From an uncultured Oscillospiraceae bacterium (GTDB taxonomy: Bacteria; Bacillota; Clostridia; Oscillospirales; Oscillospiraceae): 5,472 bases of DNA. This document shows positions 1 to 5,472 of this stretch, piece after piece. Each line of letters opens with the position of its first letter. The first letter of the stretch is position 1. The DNA is taken from contig CAKTZN010000124.1 in NCBI GenBank assembly GCA_934635545.1, forward strand, positions 1-5,472, read 5' to 3'. The position numbers and the translations under genes are program-made. The notes under the pieces are model-generated. The model saw only the letters and a list, made by a program, of their open reading frames with translations. It made no database searches and was not told the DNA's origin.

Positions 1-849
1 CCCATCCGCGGCGGCACCTACGCCGTCAACGACAACCTGGTGAACGACTGCACCATCGGTGTGCAGGGCCAGCACGCCTCCAACCTGGGCGGCATCATCG
101 CCCGCGAGATCGGCGATTCCCTGGGTATCCCCTCCTACATCGTTGACCCCGTGGTGGTGGACGAGCTGGCCGACGTGGCCCGCTATGCCGGTCACCCCCT
201 GTTCCAGCGCGTCAGCATCTTCCACGCTCTGAACCAGAAGGCCGTTGCCAAGCGCTATGCCAAGGAGAACGGCAAGAATTACGAGGATCTGAACCTGATC
301 GTCTGCCACCTGGGCGGCGGCGTCTCCGTGGGCGCGCACTGCCACGGCAGCGTCATCGACACCCAGAACGCCCTGGACGGCGAAGGCCCCTTCTCTCCCG
401 AGCGTTCCGGCTCCCTGCCCACCGGCCAGTTGGTGAAGCTGTGCTGCTCCGGCAAGTATACCGAAGCCGAGCTGAAGCGTATGCTGTCCGGCCGCGGCGG
501 TCTGGTGGCCTATACCGGCTCCAACGACATGCGCTATCTGCTGGCCGAGGCCAAGAACGACAAGAAGATCGCCGGCGTGGTGGACGCCTTCCACTATCAG
601 ATCGCCAAGGAAGTGGGCGCCATGGCCGTTGTCATGAAGGGCAAGGTGGATCAGATCATCCTGACCGGCGGCATCGCCTACGGCAAGGAGACCGTGGACG
701 CCATCAGCGAGATGGTGGACTGGATCGCTCCCATCACCGTGTATCCCGGCGAGGATGAGTTGCTGGCCCTGGCCCAGGGTGCCCTGCGCGTCCTGCGCGG
801 CGAGGAGAAGGCCCAGGAGTATCGCCGTCCCCGTCCCACCGAGGCGTAA
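1..849 (+). CDS. buk: Butyrate kinase, 5'-truncated by the window edge
   Basis: Butyrate kinase interconverts butyryl phosphate plus ADP and butyrate plus ATP in the cytoplasm. It is the last, energy-yielding step of the Ptb-Buk butyrate route. The reading frame is open from base 1, so the GTG at 40 is an internal valine codon and not the start. 282 residues are visible; the family is usually about 355, so roughly 75 N-terminal residues lie upstream. The ASKHA-fold kinase signatures are clear: [33 protein letters not shown], the phosphate loop [11 protein letters not shown] (visible residues 103-113), [14 protein letters not shown] (about 124-137), and the adenosine-side loop TGGIAYG (222-228). 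The C-terminus is intact. Phosphotransbutyrylase (ptb), the usual partner, is not in view and may lie upstream. A branched-chain-acid kinase of the same family cannot be excluded, but butyrate kinase fits best. Confidence 0.95.
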   Translation, partial: PIRGGTYAVNDNLVNDCTIGVQGQHASNLGGIIAREIGDSLGIPSYIVDPVVVDELADVARYAGHPLFQRVSIFHALNQKAVAKRYAKENGKNYEDLNLIVCHLGGGVSVGAHCHGSVIDTQNALDGEGPFSPERSGSLPTGQLVKLCCSGKYTEAELKRMLSGRGGLVAYTGSNDMRYLLAEAKNDKKIAGVVDAFHYQIAKEVGAMAVVMKGKVDQIILTGGIAYGKETVDAISEMVDWIAPITVYPGEDELLALAQGALRVLRGEEKAQEYRRPRPTEA

Positions 850-866
850 CAATCAGCGTATTCTCT

Positions 867-903
867 AAGGACGCCCGGCGGCTTTCGCTGCCGGGCGCCT
901 TTC
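867..903 (+). terminator. Rho-independent terminator after buk
   Basis: An 11-bp stem (872-882 with 887-897, one G.T pair) closes a TTTC loop. AAGG at 867-870 can extend the stem by pairing with CCTT at 898-901, leaving A871 bulged. The T-run after the stem is short (TTT then CCCC), so termination may be only partial. The hairpin sits 18 bases after the buk stop and 22 bases before the flavodiiron start. It either separates the two genes or attenuates read-through. I see no convincing promoter between it and the next gene. Confidence 0.7.
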
Positions 904-924
904 CCCTTAAAGGAGGTTTCTATC

Positions 925-2082
925 ATGTTTATCAGCAACGATATCCGCTACATCGGCGTCAACGACCATCAGGTGACGCTGTTCGAGGGCCAGTACGACG
1001 TGCCCCTGGGCATGGCCTACAACTCCTACGTCATTCTGGACGAGAAGGTGGCCGTCATGGACACGGTGGACGCCCACTTCGGCGGAGAGTGGATGGACAA
1101 CCTGACGGCGGCGCTGGCAGGCCGCACGCCGGACTATCTGGTGGTGCAGCACATGGAGCCGGATCACAGCGCCAACATCGTGCGCTTTATGGACGCCTAT
1201 CCCGCCGCCACGGTGGTGGCCTCTCAGGCGGCCTTCCGCATGATGAAGCAGTTCTACGGCAGCGATTACGCCGACCGCCGTCTGGTAGTGGGCGAGGGCG
1301 ACACGCTGACCCTGGGCCGCCACACTCTCACGTTCCTGACGGCCCCCATGGTACACTGGCCGGAGGTCATCGTCACCTATGACTGCACGGACAAGGTGCT
1401 GTTCTCCGCCGACGGACTGGGCAAGTTCGGCGCCCTGGATGTGGAGGATCCCGAGGGCTGGGCCTGCGAGGCACGGCGCTACTACTTCGGCATCGTGGGC
1501 AAGTTCGGCGCACAGGTGCAGGCCCTGCTGAAAAAGGCCGCGGCGGTGGACATCCAGACGGTGTGCCCCCTTCATGGCCCGGTGCTGACCGGCGCGGAGC
1601 TGGCGGAGGCCCTGCGGCTGTACGACATCTGGTCGGGCTACGGCGTGGAGAGCGAGGGCGTCATGATCGCCTACGCCTCGGTGTACGGCAACACGGAAAA
1701 GGCCGTGGAGCTGCTGGCCCAGAAGCTGAAGGAGAAGGGCTGCCCCAAGGTGGCGGTCACCTGCGTACAGCGGGATGACTGGGCCGAGGCGGTGGAGGAC
1801 GCCTTCCGCTATGGCAAGCTGGTGCTGGCCGCGCCCACCTATAACGGCTTCCTGTTCCCGGCCATGCGGGAGTTCATCCAGCATCTCACCGAGCGGAACT
1901 ATCAGAACCGCCAGGTGGCGTTCATCGAGAACGGCTCCTGGGCACCTGCCGCCGCCAAGGAGATGAAGAAGCTGCTGGAGGGCTGCAAGAACGTGACCCT
2001 GGGCAGCACGGTGACCATCCGCTCCGCCATGACGGAGGAGAACAAGGCGCAGTTGGATGCGCTGGCAACGGAACTAATGTAA
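925..2082 (+). CDS. Flavodiiron protein (FprA-type A-type flavoprotein)
   Basis: Flavodiiron proteins are cytoplasmic enzymes of anaerobes that reduce O2 to water and/or NO to N2O, taking electrons from rubredoxin or related donors. This 385-residue protein has the standard two-domain core. The N-terminal metallo-beta-lactamase-like domain (about 1-240) carries the diiron ligand set: H76, E78, D80 and H81 (HMEPDH), H144 (MVHWPE), D163 (SADG) and H217 (CPLHG). The C-terminal flavodoxin-like FMN domain (about 246-385) has the phosphate loop ASVYGNTEKA (251-260), APTYNG (303-308) and ENGSWAP (335-341). No C-terminal rubredoxin or flavin reductase domain is fused, and none is encoded nearby. The ATG at 925 follows AAAGGAGG (909-916) at an 8-base spacing, which fixes the start. 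It lies downstream of buk but is separated from it by a strong hairpin. Whether O2 or NO is the main substrate cannot be read from the sequence. Confidence 0.94.
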   Translation: MFISNDIRYIGVNDHQVTLFEGQYDVPLGMAYNSYVILDEKVAVMDTVDAHFGGEWMDNLTAALAGRTPDYLVVQHMEPDHSANIVRFMDAYPAATVVASQAAFRMMKQFYGSDYADRRLVVGEGDTLTLGRHTLTFLTAPMVHWPEVIVTYDCTDKVLFSADGLGKFGALDVEDPEGWACEARRYYFGIVGKFGAQVQALLKKAAAVDIQTVCPLHGPVLTGAELAEALRLYDIWSGYGVESEGVMIAYASVYGNTEKAVELLAQKLKEKGCPKVAVTCVQRDDWAEAVEDAFRYGKLVLAAPTYNGFLFPAMREFIQHLTERNYQNRQVAFIENGSWAPAAAKEMKKLLEGCKNVTLGSTVTIRSAMTEENKAQLDALATELM

Positions 2083-2101
2083 AAGGGTGATAATCAGAAA
2101 A

Positions 2102-2311
2102 ATGCTTGTACTGATGGTAAATAAAATCGGAAAGTGGTGCCAAATTGCATCCGGTGGTCGATTGTATACATGCCCAATTAAAGTAATTGATGGGAAATTA
2201 TATTTCATATTCAAGAAAGCGTGGCATTCGGTTGCAGACTTTGCGAGCGAACACATGGAAGAACTTGTCCAGAAAGACGGTAAGATTATTTCTAAAATAT
2301 TTAAAGTGTAA
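2102..2311 (+). CDS. Small basic hypothetical protein
   Basis: I do not recognise this protein and assign no function. From ATG 2102 it has 69 residues. An in-frame GTG at 2087 would give 74, and another ATG lies at 2114. I prefer 2102 because the Shine-Dalgarno-like AAAAGGGTGAT (2081-2091) lies upstream of it, whereas the GTG would sit inside that sequence; the call is uncertain. The protein is basic (about 11 Lys/Arg to 6 Asp/Glu) and has no membrane span or signal peptide. Visible parts are a GKWCQIASGG stretch, CPIKVIDGKLYFIFKK (beta-strand-like, with two cysteines 11 residues apart across the first half), and a more helical HSVADFASEHMEELVQ, ending in a basic tail. It follows the flavodiiron stop closely and precedes the 59-residue gene by 33 bases, so co-transcription is likely. 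Low G+C supports acquisition by transfer. Confidence 0.6.
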   Translation: MLVLMVNKIGKWCQIASGGRLYTCPIKVIDGKLYFIFKKAWHSVADFASEHMEELVQKDGKIISKIFKV

Positions 2312-2329
2312 AAACAAGATAATCTAAAT

Positions 2330-2336
2330 AAAGGAG
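2330..2336 (+). promoter_or_regulatory. Ribosome-binding site of the 59-residue gene
   Basis: AAAGGAG lies 8 bases before the ATG at 2345. This is a near-ideal match and the main reason to accept the short reading frame as a real gene. Confidence 0.7.
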
Positions 2337-2344
2337 CAGTCCGC

Positions 2345-2524
2345 ATGAAAAAGGTAGAAATTGACACTTTTATCGAAGAACTGAATTCCATTGGAGACAA
2401 ATGGACGCCAGAGCAGGTTGAAGATGTATATGGAGGAGTTTCTTTAGATGAGGCCCTGGCGGATCGTAAGAGTTCATTAGACGTTTTTTTCGGTGCCATA
2501 GGAAAAGTCATTGCTGAAGAATGA
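2345..2524 (+). CDS. Small acidic hypothetical protein (59 aa)
   Basis: This is a short gene, read directly from the sequence: ATG at 2345, TGA at 2522-2524, 59 residues. I do not recognise the family. It begins MKKVEIDTFIEELNSIGDKW and includes TPEQVEDVYGG, SLDEALADRKSS and a hydrophobic C-terminal stretch FFGAIGKVI. It is strongly acidic (14 Asp/Glu to 6 Lys/Arg) and probably helical, with no signal peptide or transmembrane segment. A strong Shine-Dalgarno lies 8 bases upstream. It follows the small basic gene by 33 bases and shares its low G+C, so the two look like one transcriptional pair. A basic/acidic pair resembles some toxin-antitoxin or binding-partner arrangements, but no known toxin or antitoxin motif is visible. 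About 100 bases without a gene separate it from the terminator. Confidence 0.6.
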   Translation: MKKVEIDTFIEELNSIGDKWTPEQVEDVYGGVSLDEALADRKSSLDVFFGAIGKVIAEE

Positions 2525-2625
2525 CTGCGCATAGAATCTGCAGAGACCACCTAACCGTCTTATCTCAGCTATCAAAAACAGTAGTGCTGGAACCCAGGAA
2601 TCGAAGGTACTGCTTCCTGCAATGT

Positions 2626-2659
2626 ACAGAAAGGACACCCATCCGGGTGTCCTTTCTGT
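2626..2659. terminator. Bidirectional terminator between convergent units
   Basis: A perfect 15-bp inverted repeat (2626-2640 with 2645-2659) closes an ATCC loop. The stem core is GGACACCC/GGGTGTCC. Its base is GAAA on one side and TTTC on the other, so the transcript from each strand ends in a U-rich stretch (plus strand TTTCTGTTAGTTT). It sits where the plus-strand unit and the minus-strand dnaJ-to-hydrolase unit meet, and can serve both. The minus-strand stop codon (2659-2661) touches the end of the stem. Confidence 0.88.
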
Positions 2660-3666
2660 TAGTTTACAAGATAGCTTCCGCTTTCCGGTGCCTCGGTGAC
2701 GATGGGCACCAGGCGGGTGGCGGCGTCGAACTTCTCCGGCAGGGCCCGCTGCAGCGCGGCGGTATCCACGCCGTTCTCCACATACACGCGGTCGAAATTC
2801 TCGGCCAGCAGGTCGGCGGACAGGCCAAAGTCGGCGGAGAGCTCACTGCGCAGCACAATGCTGAGCTTCATGGTATCCGGCAGATTGGCCCGCAGGCTCT
2901 TGACAAAGTCTGTCAGCACCTGCAGTCGATCCACGTTCTCCAAGCCGGCGATGGAATCCAACTGCCCCGTGGTGGGATAGCTGAAATAGTCCAGGGCGAT
3001 CTCGTCAAAGCCCAGGCTGGCGTACTCCTGGCACAGCGTGGTGATATACACCAGCACCTGGGGATTGCTGGGATCCAGCCACGCCATGCTGTCGGCGTCG
3101 TACCAGAAGCTGCCGCTCTCTACGCACAGGGCCGCGTCGGGATAGGCCCGGACAAAGTAGCTGTCGCAGAACACGGACATACGGGCGATGGAATAGGCGT
3201 CGCCTGCCAGCAGCGTCTGGAGGTTGGTCATGGTGTCATACTGGGCCACGTCCACCTGCTCGGGCACCGCCACCGCCGTGGTGTAGGTGATGGAGCCGTT
3301 GACCCGCTTGGTCTCCACCGCGAAGGCGCTCTCCGTCAGGCTGTCCAGCACCGTCTGGGGATCCTGCCGCAGCACATCGGCGGGCAGCATCCGGGCGTGC
3401 AGTTCCTCCAGGTGGGGCATATAGCCGTTGTCCACATAGTCGATGGTCACGTCGCCGTCCGGTATGGCAGGCTCCTGCGTATCCGCCTGGGGCGCATCCT
3501 TCCGGAAAGGCCACTCGATGTGGGCCTTGCCCGCGTCGTCATATACGATGTAATTCTGGATCACCAGATACGCCACCGCCGCCAGGATCACCAGCACCAG
3601 CACTACGGCCAGCAGCCGCTTTTGGCGGCGGCCACGGCCACGGTAGTTGTGATACCCCTTAGTCAT
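2659..3666 (-). CDS. Membrane-anchored DUF4015-type putative glycoside hydrolase
   Basis: The 335-residue protein has a basic N-terminus (RGRGRRQKR, 10-18) and then one hydrophobic span (about 19-37). It looks like an N-terminal anchor with the body outside the cell. A linker (about 40-75) leads into a region resembling the TIM-barrel-like DUF4015 putative glycosyl hydrolase family: ARMSVFCDSYFVRAYPD (161-177), WYDADSMAWLDPSNPQV (188-204) and the hallmark GFDEIALDYFSYP (219-231). In that last motif D221, E222 and D226 are the likely acidic active-site residues; this is family pattern, not proof. The substrate is unknown; a cell-wall or surface glycan is inference. The ATG follows the rpiB stop by two bases and has no clear Shine-Dalgarno, so translation is probably coupled to rpiB. 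The assignment comes from motif recall, and the N-terminal half (75-155) is less recognisable. Confidence 0.75.
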   Translation of the reverse strand: MTKGYHNYRGRGRRQKRLLAVVLVLVILAAVAYLVIQNYIVYDDAGKAHIEWPFRKDAPQADTQEPAIPDGDVTIDYVDNGYMPHLEELHARMLPADVLRQDPQTVLDSLTESAFAVETKRVNGSITYTTAVAVPEQVDVAQYDTMTNLQTLLAGDAYSIARMSVFCDSYFVRAYPDAALCVESGSFWYDADSMAWLDPSNPQVLVYITTLCQEYASLGFDEIALDYFSYPTTGQLDSIAGLENVDRLQVLTDFVKSLRANLPDTMKLSIVLRSELSADFGLSADLLAENFDRVYVENGVDTAALQRALPEKFDAATRLVPIVTEAPESGSYLVN

Positions 3667-3668
3667 GG

Positions 3669-4106
3669 TCAGGGCTGGATGTTGTCCAGCAGGCCCACGC
3701 GGCGGGCATGGCGGCCGCCCTCAAACTCGGTGGTCAGGAACACCTCGGTGATCTTCTTGGCCAGGTTGGGGCCCACGATACCGGCGCCCATGGCCAGCAC
3801 GTTGGCGTCGTTGTGGCGGCGGGTCATCTCGGCGCTGTAGCTGTCGCCGCACAGGGCACAGCGAATGCCCTTGACCTTGTTGGCGGACATGGAGATGCCG
3901 ATGCCGGTGGTGCAGATGACGATGCCCTTGTCACATTCACCGCTGGCCACGGCACGGGCCACCTTCTCGCCGTACACGGGATAGTCCACGCTTTCGGTGT
4001 TGTAGCAGCCGAAGTCCTCGAACTCGTAGTCGTGCTCCTCCAGCCAGATGAGAATGTCCTGCTTCAGCAGATAGCCGCCGTGGTCACAGCCGATGGCAAT
4101 TTTCAT
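3669..4106 (-). CDS. rpiB: Ribose-5-phosphate isomerase B
   Basis: RpiB interconverts ribose 5-phosphate and ribulose 5-phosphate in the non-oxidative pentose phosphate pathway, in the cytoplasm. The 145 residues match the full family length. Key residues are present and offset by one from E. coli RpiB: D8-H9 in GCDHGG, the catalytic base C65 in ICTTGIGIS, and H98 in RRHNDANVLAMG, plus EGGRHARRV (129-137) for phosphate binding. The usual CGTGIG loop reads CTTGIG, a small variation. The related sugar-phosphate isomerases LacA/LacB and allose-6-phosphate isomerase share the fold; the conserved cysteine and histidine favour RpiB. The ATG is preceded by AGGAGG at a 9-base spacing. It lies between the PHP phosphoesterase gene, 43 bases upstream, and the putative hydrolase, two bases downstream. 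Confidence 0.93.
   Translation of the reverse strand: MKIAIGCDHGGYLLKQDILIWLEEHDYEFEDFGCYNTESVDYPVYGEKVARAVASGECDKGIVICTTGIGISMSANKVKGIRCALCGDSYSAEMTRRHNDANVLAMGAGIVGPNLAKKITEVFLTTEFEGGRHARRVGLLDNIQP
3674..3690 (-). promoter_or_regulatory. Small hairpin at the rpiB-hydrolase junction
   Basis: A perfect 6-bp inverted repeat (GCTGGA/TCCAGC, 5-base loop) in the last codons of rpiB covers the place where the ribosome-binding site of the next gene should be, 7 to 24 bases before its ATG. Ribosomes finishing rpiB would open it. A coupling role is inference; a stem this short can occur by chance. Confidence 0.3.
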
Positions 4107-4115
4107 GATGATGTT

Positions 4116-4121
4116 CCTCCT
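4116..4121 (-). promoter_or_regulatory. Ribosome-binding site of rpiB
   Basis: The minus strand reads AGGAGG 9 bases before the rpiB ATG. It is the only clear Shine-Dalgarno in the visible minus-strand run; the other two internal junctions rely on overlap or near-overlap. The 43-base gap it sits in shows no terminator or recognisable promoter. Confidence 0.75.
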
Positions 4122-4149
4122 GATGGTATTTCTGTGGTGTTTTGTTTCC

Positions 4150-4965
4150 TTAAAGCGCCTGGAATGAGGGCTTCATACGGTCAAAGGTGGTGAAATAGCG
4201 GAAGCCGCACTGCCGCAGCAGCTCCTGCCGCGTCTCGATGGCGCAGCCCAGGTGTGCCGCCGTGTGGGCATCGGAGCCCAGGGTGATGATCTCGCCGCCC
4301 AGCGCGCGGTACAGCTTCAATACCTCGGCATCCGGCAGAGGCGTATTGCCCCGGTTGGTGTTGCACTCGATGCCCAGCCCCTTGGGGATGATGGTGCGGA
4401 GGATCTCCTCGATCTGGGCCATGTGGGGATGGAAGGAGATGTCCTTATGGCGCATCTCGTTGATGCAGCGCACCGGCAGGGTCAGGTGGCCCAGCACGCT
4501 GAATTGGCCCCATTTCGCCAGCTTCAGCTCCTCCTCTAAGTAAGCGTCGATGGCGGCGTGGTAATAGGCGTCGTCCCGATCGCCGTCGATGTAGAAAAGG
4601 TCGAACCAGCCGTTGTCGTCACGGGTCATGTGGACAGAGCCGATGACGAAGTCCAGCGGCGGCGCACCAGCCATCTGCTTTTCCGCGCAGTCAAAGCCCA
4701 GGTACGCCTCCCCCAGCTCCGCGCCCAGCTTCAGCCGGATGCGGTCACCGTACTGGCTCACCGCCTCCTCATACTGCTGCCGGGCCTTCTCCCAGTCATA
4801 GCAGTCGCCGCGCAGGTGGGTGGTGCCCCATTCGATAGTGTCCACATGGTCGGTGAAGCAAATCTCATTCAGGCCCAGGGCAATGCCCTGCCGTGCCATG
4901 TCCGCCATGGTCACATGGCCGTCCGGCGAACAGGAGGAGTGTACATGATAATCAGCCAGATACAT
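4150..4965 (-). CDS. PHP-domain phosphoesterase, histidinol-phosphatase (HisJ) type
   Basis: The protein belongs to the PHP family of metal-dependent phosphoesterases. HisJ-type members remove phosphate from L-histidinol phosphate in histidine synthesis. The 271 residues match that group's usual length, and all expected metal ligands are visible: H7 and H9 (DYHVHS), D15, H40 (FTDH), E83 (GAELGE), H112 (IGSVH), H160 (VLGH), and D232 and H234 (GSDAH). These form the trinuclear metal site of the family. The start ATG overlaps the dnaJ stop by one base (TGATG) with no good Shine-Dalgarno, so translation is likely coupled to dnaJ. No other histidine gene is in view. The substrate may therefore be histidinol phosphate or a different phosphoester; the sequence here does not decide. 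Confidence 0.87.
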   Translation of the reverse strand: MYLADYHVHSSCSPDGHVTMADMARQGIALGLNEICFTDHVDTIEWGTTHLRGDCYDWEKARQQYEEAVSQYGDRIRLKLGAELGEAYLGFDCAEKQMAGAPPLDFVIGSVHMTRDDNGWFDLFYIDGDRDDAYYHAAIDAYLEEELKLAKWGQFSVLGHLTLPVRCINEMRHKDISFHPHMAQIEEILRTIIPKGLGIECNTNRGNTPLPDAEVLKLYRALGGEIITLGSDAHTAAHLGCAIETRQELLRQCGFRYFTTFDRMKPSFQAL

Positions 4966-5472
4966 CAGTGTTTCTTAAAGAAGCTCTTCCGCTTTTCGTA
5001 GTTGCTCTCGCCCAGCAGATCGCTGAACTTCTTCAGGGCTTCCTTTTGCTCCTTGTTCAGATTTTTCGGCGTCTCGATGGTGACGGTAACGTACTGGTCG
5101 CCCCGGCCCCGGCCATTCAGGACGGGGATGCCCTTGCCCCGCAGGCGGAACACGCTGCCGGTCTGGGTGCCCTCGGGGATATCGTACTTCACCTTGCCGT
5201 CGATGGTGGGGATCTCCAGCGTGCCGCCCAGTACCGCCTGGGCGTAGGTGATGGGTGCCTCGCAGAATACGGAGGTGCCCTCCCGGCGGAAGATCTCGTG
5301 GGGCTGCACCATCACGGTGATCAGCAGATCGCCGCTGGGGCCACCGTTCTTACCGGCGTGGCCCTGTCCCCGCAGGGAGATGGTCTGGCCGTCGTCGATA
5401 CCGGCGGGGATGTTGACCTTGATGGCCCGGCGCTTGCGGATGCGGCCCTGACCGTGACAGTCGGGGCAGGGC
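4965..5472 (-). CDS. dnaJ: Chaperone DnaJ (Hsp40), C-terminal part
   Basis: DnaJ is the cytoplasmic co-chaperone that delivers unfolded proteins to DnaK and stimulates its ATPase. The frame is open to the window edge, and about 169 C-terminal residues are visible of a usual 370-390. The first visible residues carry the last CxxCxGxG zinc-finger repeat (CPDCHGQG). Next comes the first substrate-binding beta domain, with KVNIPAGIDDGQTISLRGQG and NGGPSGDLLITV. The second follows, with HEIFRREG, ALGG-like AVLGGTLEIPTIDG, GTQTGSVFRLRGKG and GRGDQYVTVTIETP. A lysine-rich tail ends the protein. The J domain, G/F linker and first three zinc-finger repeats lie outside the window, where dnaK and grpE may also lie. 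Apparent start codons around 5310-5315 are internal. The stop overlaps the PHP gene start by one base. Confidence 0.96.
   Translation of the reverse strand, partial: PCPDCHGQGRIRKRRAIKVNIPAGIDDGQTISLRGQGHAGKNGGPSGDLLITVMVQPHEIFRREGTSVFCEAPITYAQAVLGGTLEIPTIDGKVKYDIPEGTQTGSVFRLRGKGIPVLNGRGRGDQYVTVTIETPKNLNKEQKEALKKFSDLLGESNYEKRKSFFKKH

Larger units (their letters stand above)
2083..2530. other. A+T-rich segment carrying two small genes
   Basis: G+C falls abruptly after the flavodiiron stop. My hand count over 2101-2520 is 161 of 420 bases (38%), against about 70% in sampled 60-base blocks on either side (1081-1140 and 3301-3360). The lowest block is 2281-2340, at 20%. Codon use changes too: A/T-ending codons such as AAA, ATT, GAA and TTA replace the C/G-ending codons of the neighbours. 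This suggests later acquisition from a lower-G+C source. No integrase, direct repeat or tRNA target is visible at its edges. Confidence 0.6.

Noticed and set aside
859..864. TATTCT as a -10 box for the flavodiiron gene
   Set aside because: No -35-like sequence at a suitable distance upstream and no extended -10 bases.
907..1884. A 325-codon open frame on the minus strand
   Set aside because: It is the antisense shadow of the flavodiiron gene, whose motifs and ribosome-binding site are unambiguous; the product is low-complexity His/Val/Gly/Ala-rich.
2053..2080. Possible promoter (TTGGAT, 16 bases, TAATGT) before the small genes
   Set aside because: Only three of six matches in each box; not distinguishable from background.
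2074..2550. A 158-codon minus-strand frame covering the A+T-rich segment
   Set aside because: No Shine-Dalgarno, Ser/Phe/Ile-rich composition, and it opposes two plus-strand frames of which one has a strong ribosome-binding site. It would also overlap the flavodiiron end.
2579..2620. Possible tRNA 3' end or attachment site (GGAATCGAA-like text) and a CAGGAA/TTCCTG repeat
   Set aside because: The flanking bases do not pair as a T-arm or acceptor stem, and the 6-bp repeat has a 13-base loop; this is weak and probably chance.
2521..3840. A 439-codon open frame on the plus strand
   Set aside because: It lies antisense to the hydrolase and rpiB, runs through the terminator hairpin, is rich in His, Gly, Gln and Val as expected for the complement of G+C-rich codons, and has no recognisable domain.

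Overview
This 5472-base window looks like the chromosome of a high-G+C, anaerobic, butyrate-forming Clostridium-class bacterium (Firmicutes; the Oscillospiraceae relatives of Flavonifractor or Oscillibacter would fit). That placement is inference. It rests on a butyrate kinase, a stand-alone flavodiiron protein, strong AGGAGG ribosome-binding sites and high G+C: hand counts of 1081-1140 and 3301-3360 each give about 70%. No phage, transposon, CRISPR or RNA gene is visible.

The plus-strand half (1-2524) starts inside butyrate kinase, whose 5' end lies outside the window. A strong G+C-rich hairpin follows, then a flavodiiron (FprA-type) flavoprotein that would reduce oxygen or nitric oxide to water or nitrous oxide. 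Behind it is a short A+T-rich segment (38% G+C over 2101-2520) with two small unrecognised genes. The first product is basic (about 69-74 aa). The second is acidic (59 aa) and has a good Shine-Dalgarno sequence. A perfect 15-bp hairpin with a 4-base loop at 2626-2659 ends this unit and also serves the convergent unit on the other strand.

The minus-strand half (5472 down to 2659) is a tightly packed run in the order dnaJ (C-terminal part only), a PHP-family phosphoesterase of the histidinol-phosphatase type, ribose-5-phosphate isomerase B (rpiB), and a membrane-anchored DUF4015-type putative glycoside hydrolase. dnaJ and the PHP gene overlap by one base, and rpiB and the hydrolase gene are two bases apart. 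Co-transcription and translational coupling are therefore likely. dnaJ brings a housekeeping chaperone. The other three have a loose sugar or sugar-phosphate theme, but no single pathway joins them.

Most of the window is ordinary core metabolism. The part least explained by known families is the A+T-rich two-gene insert at 2083-2530. Nothing in the sequence proves a new system; that pair is only the best candidate for one.
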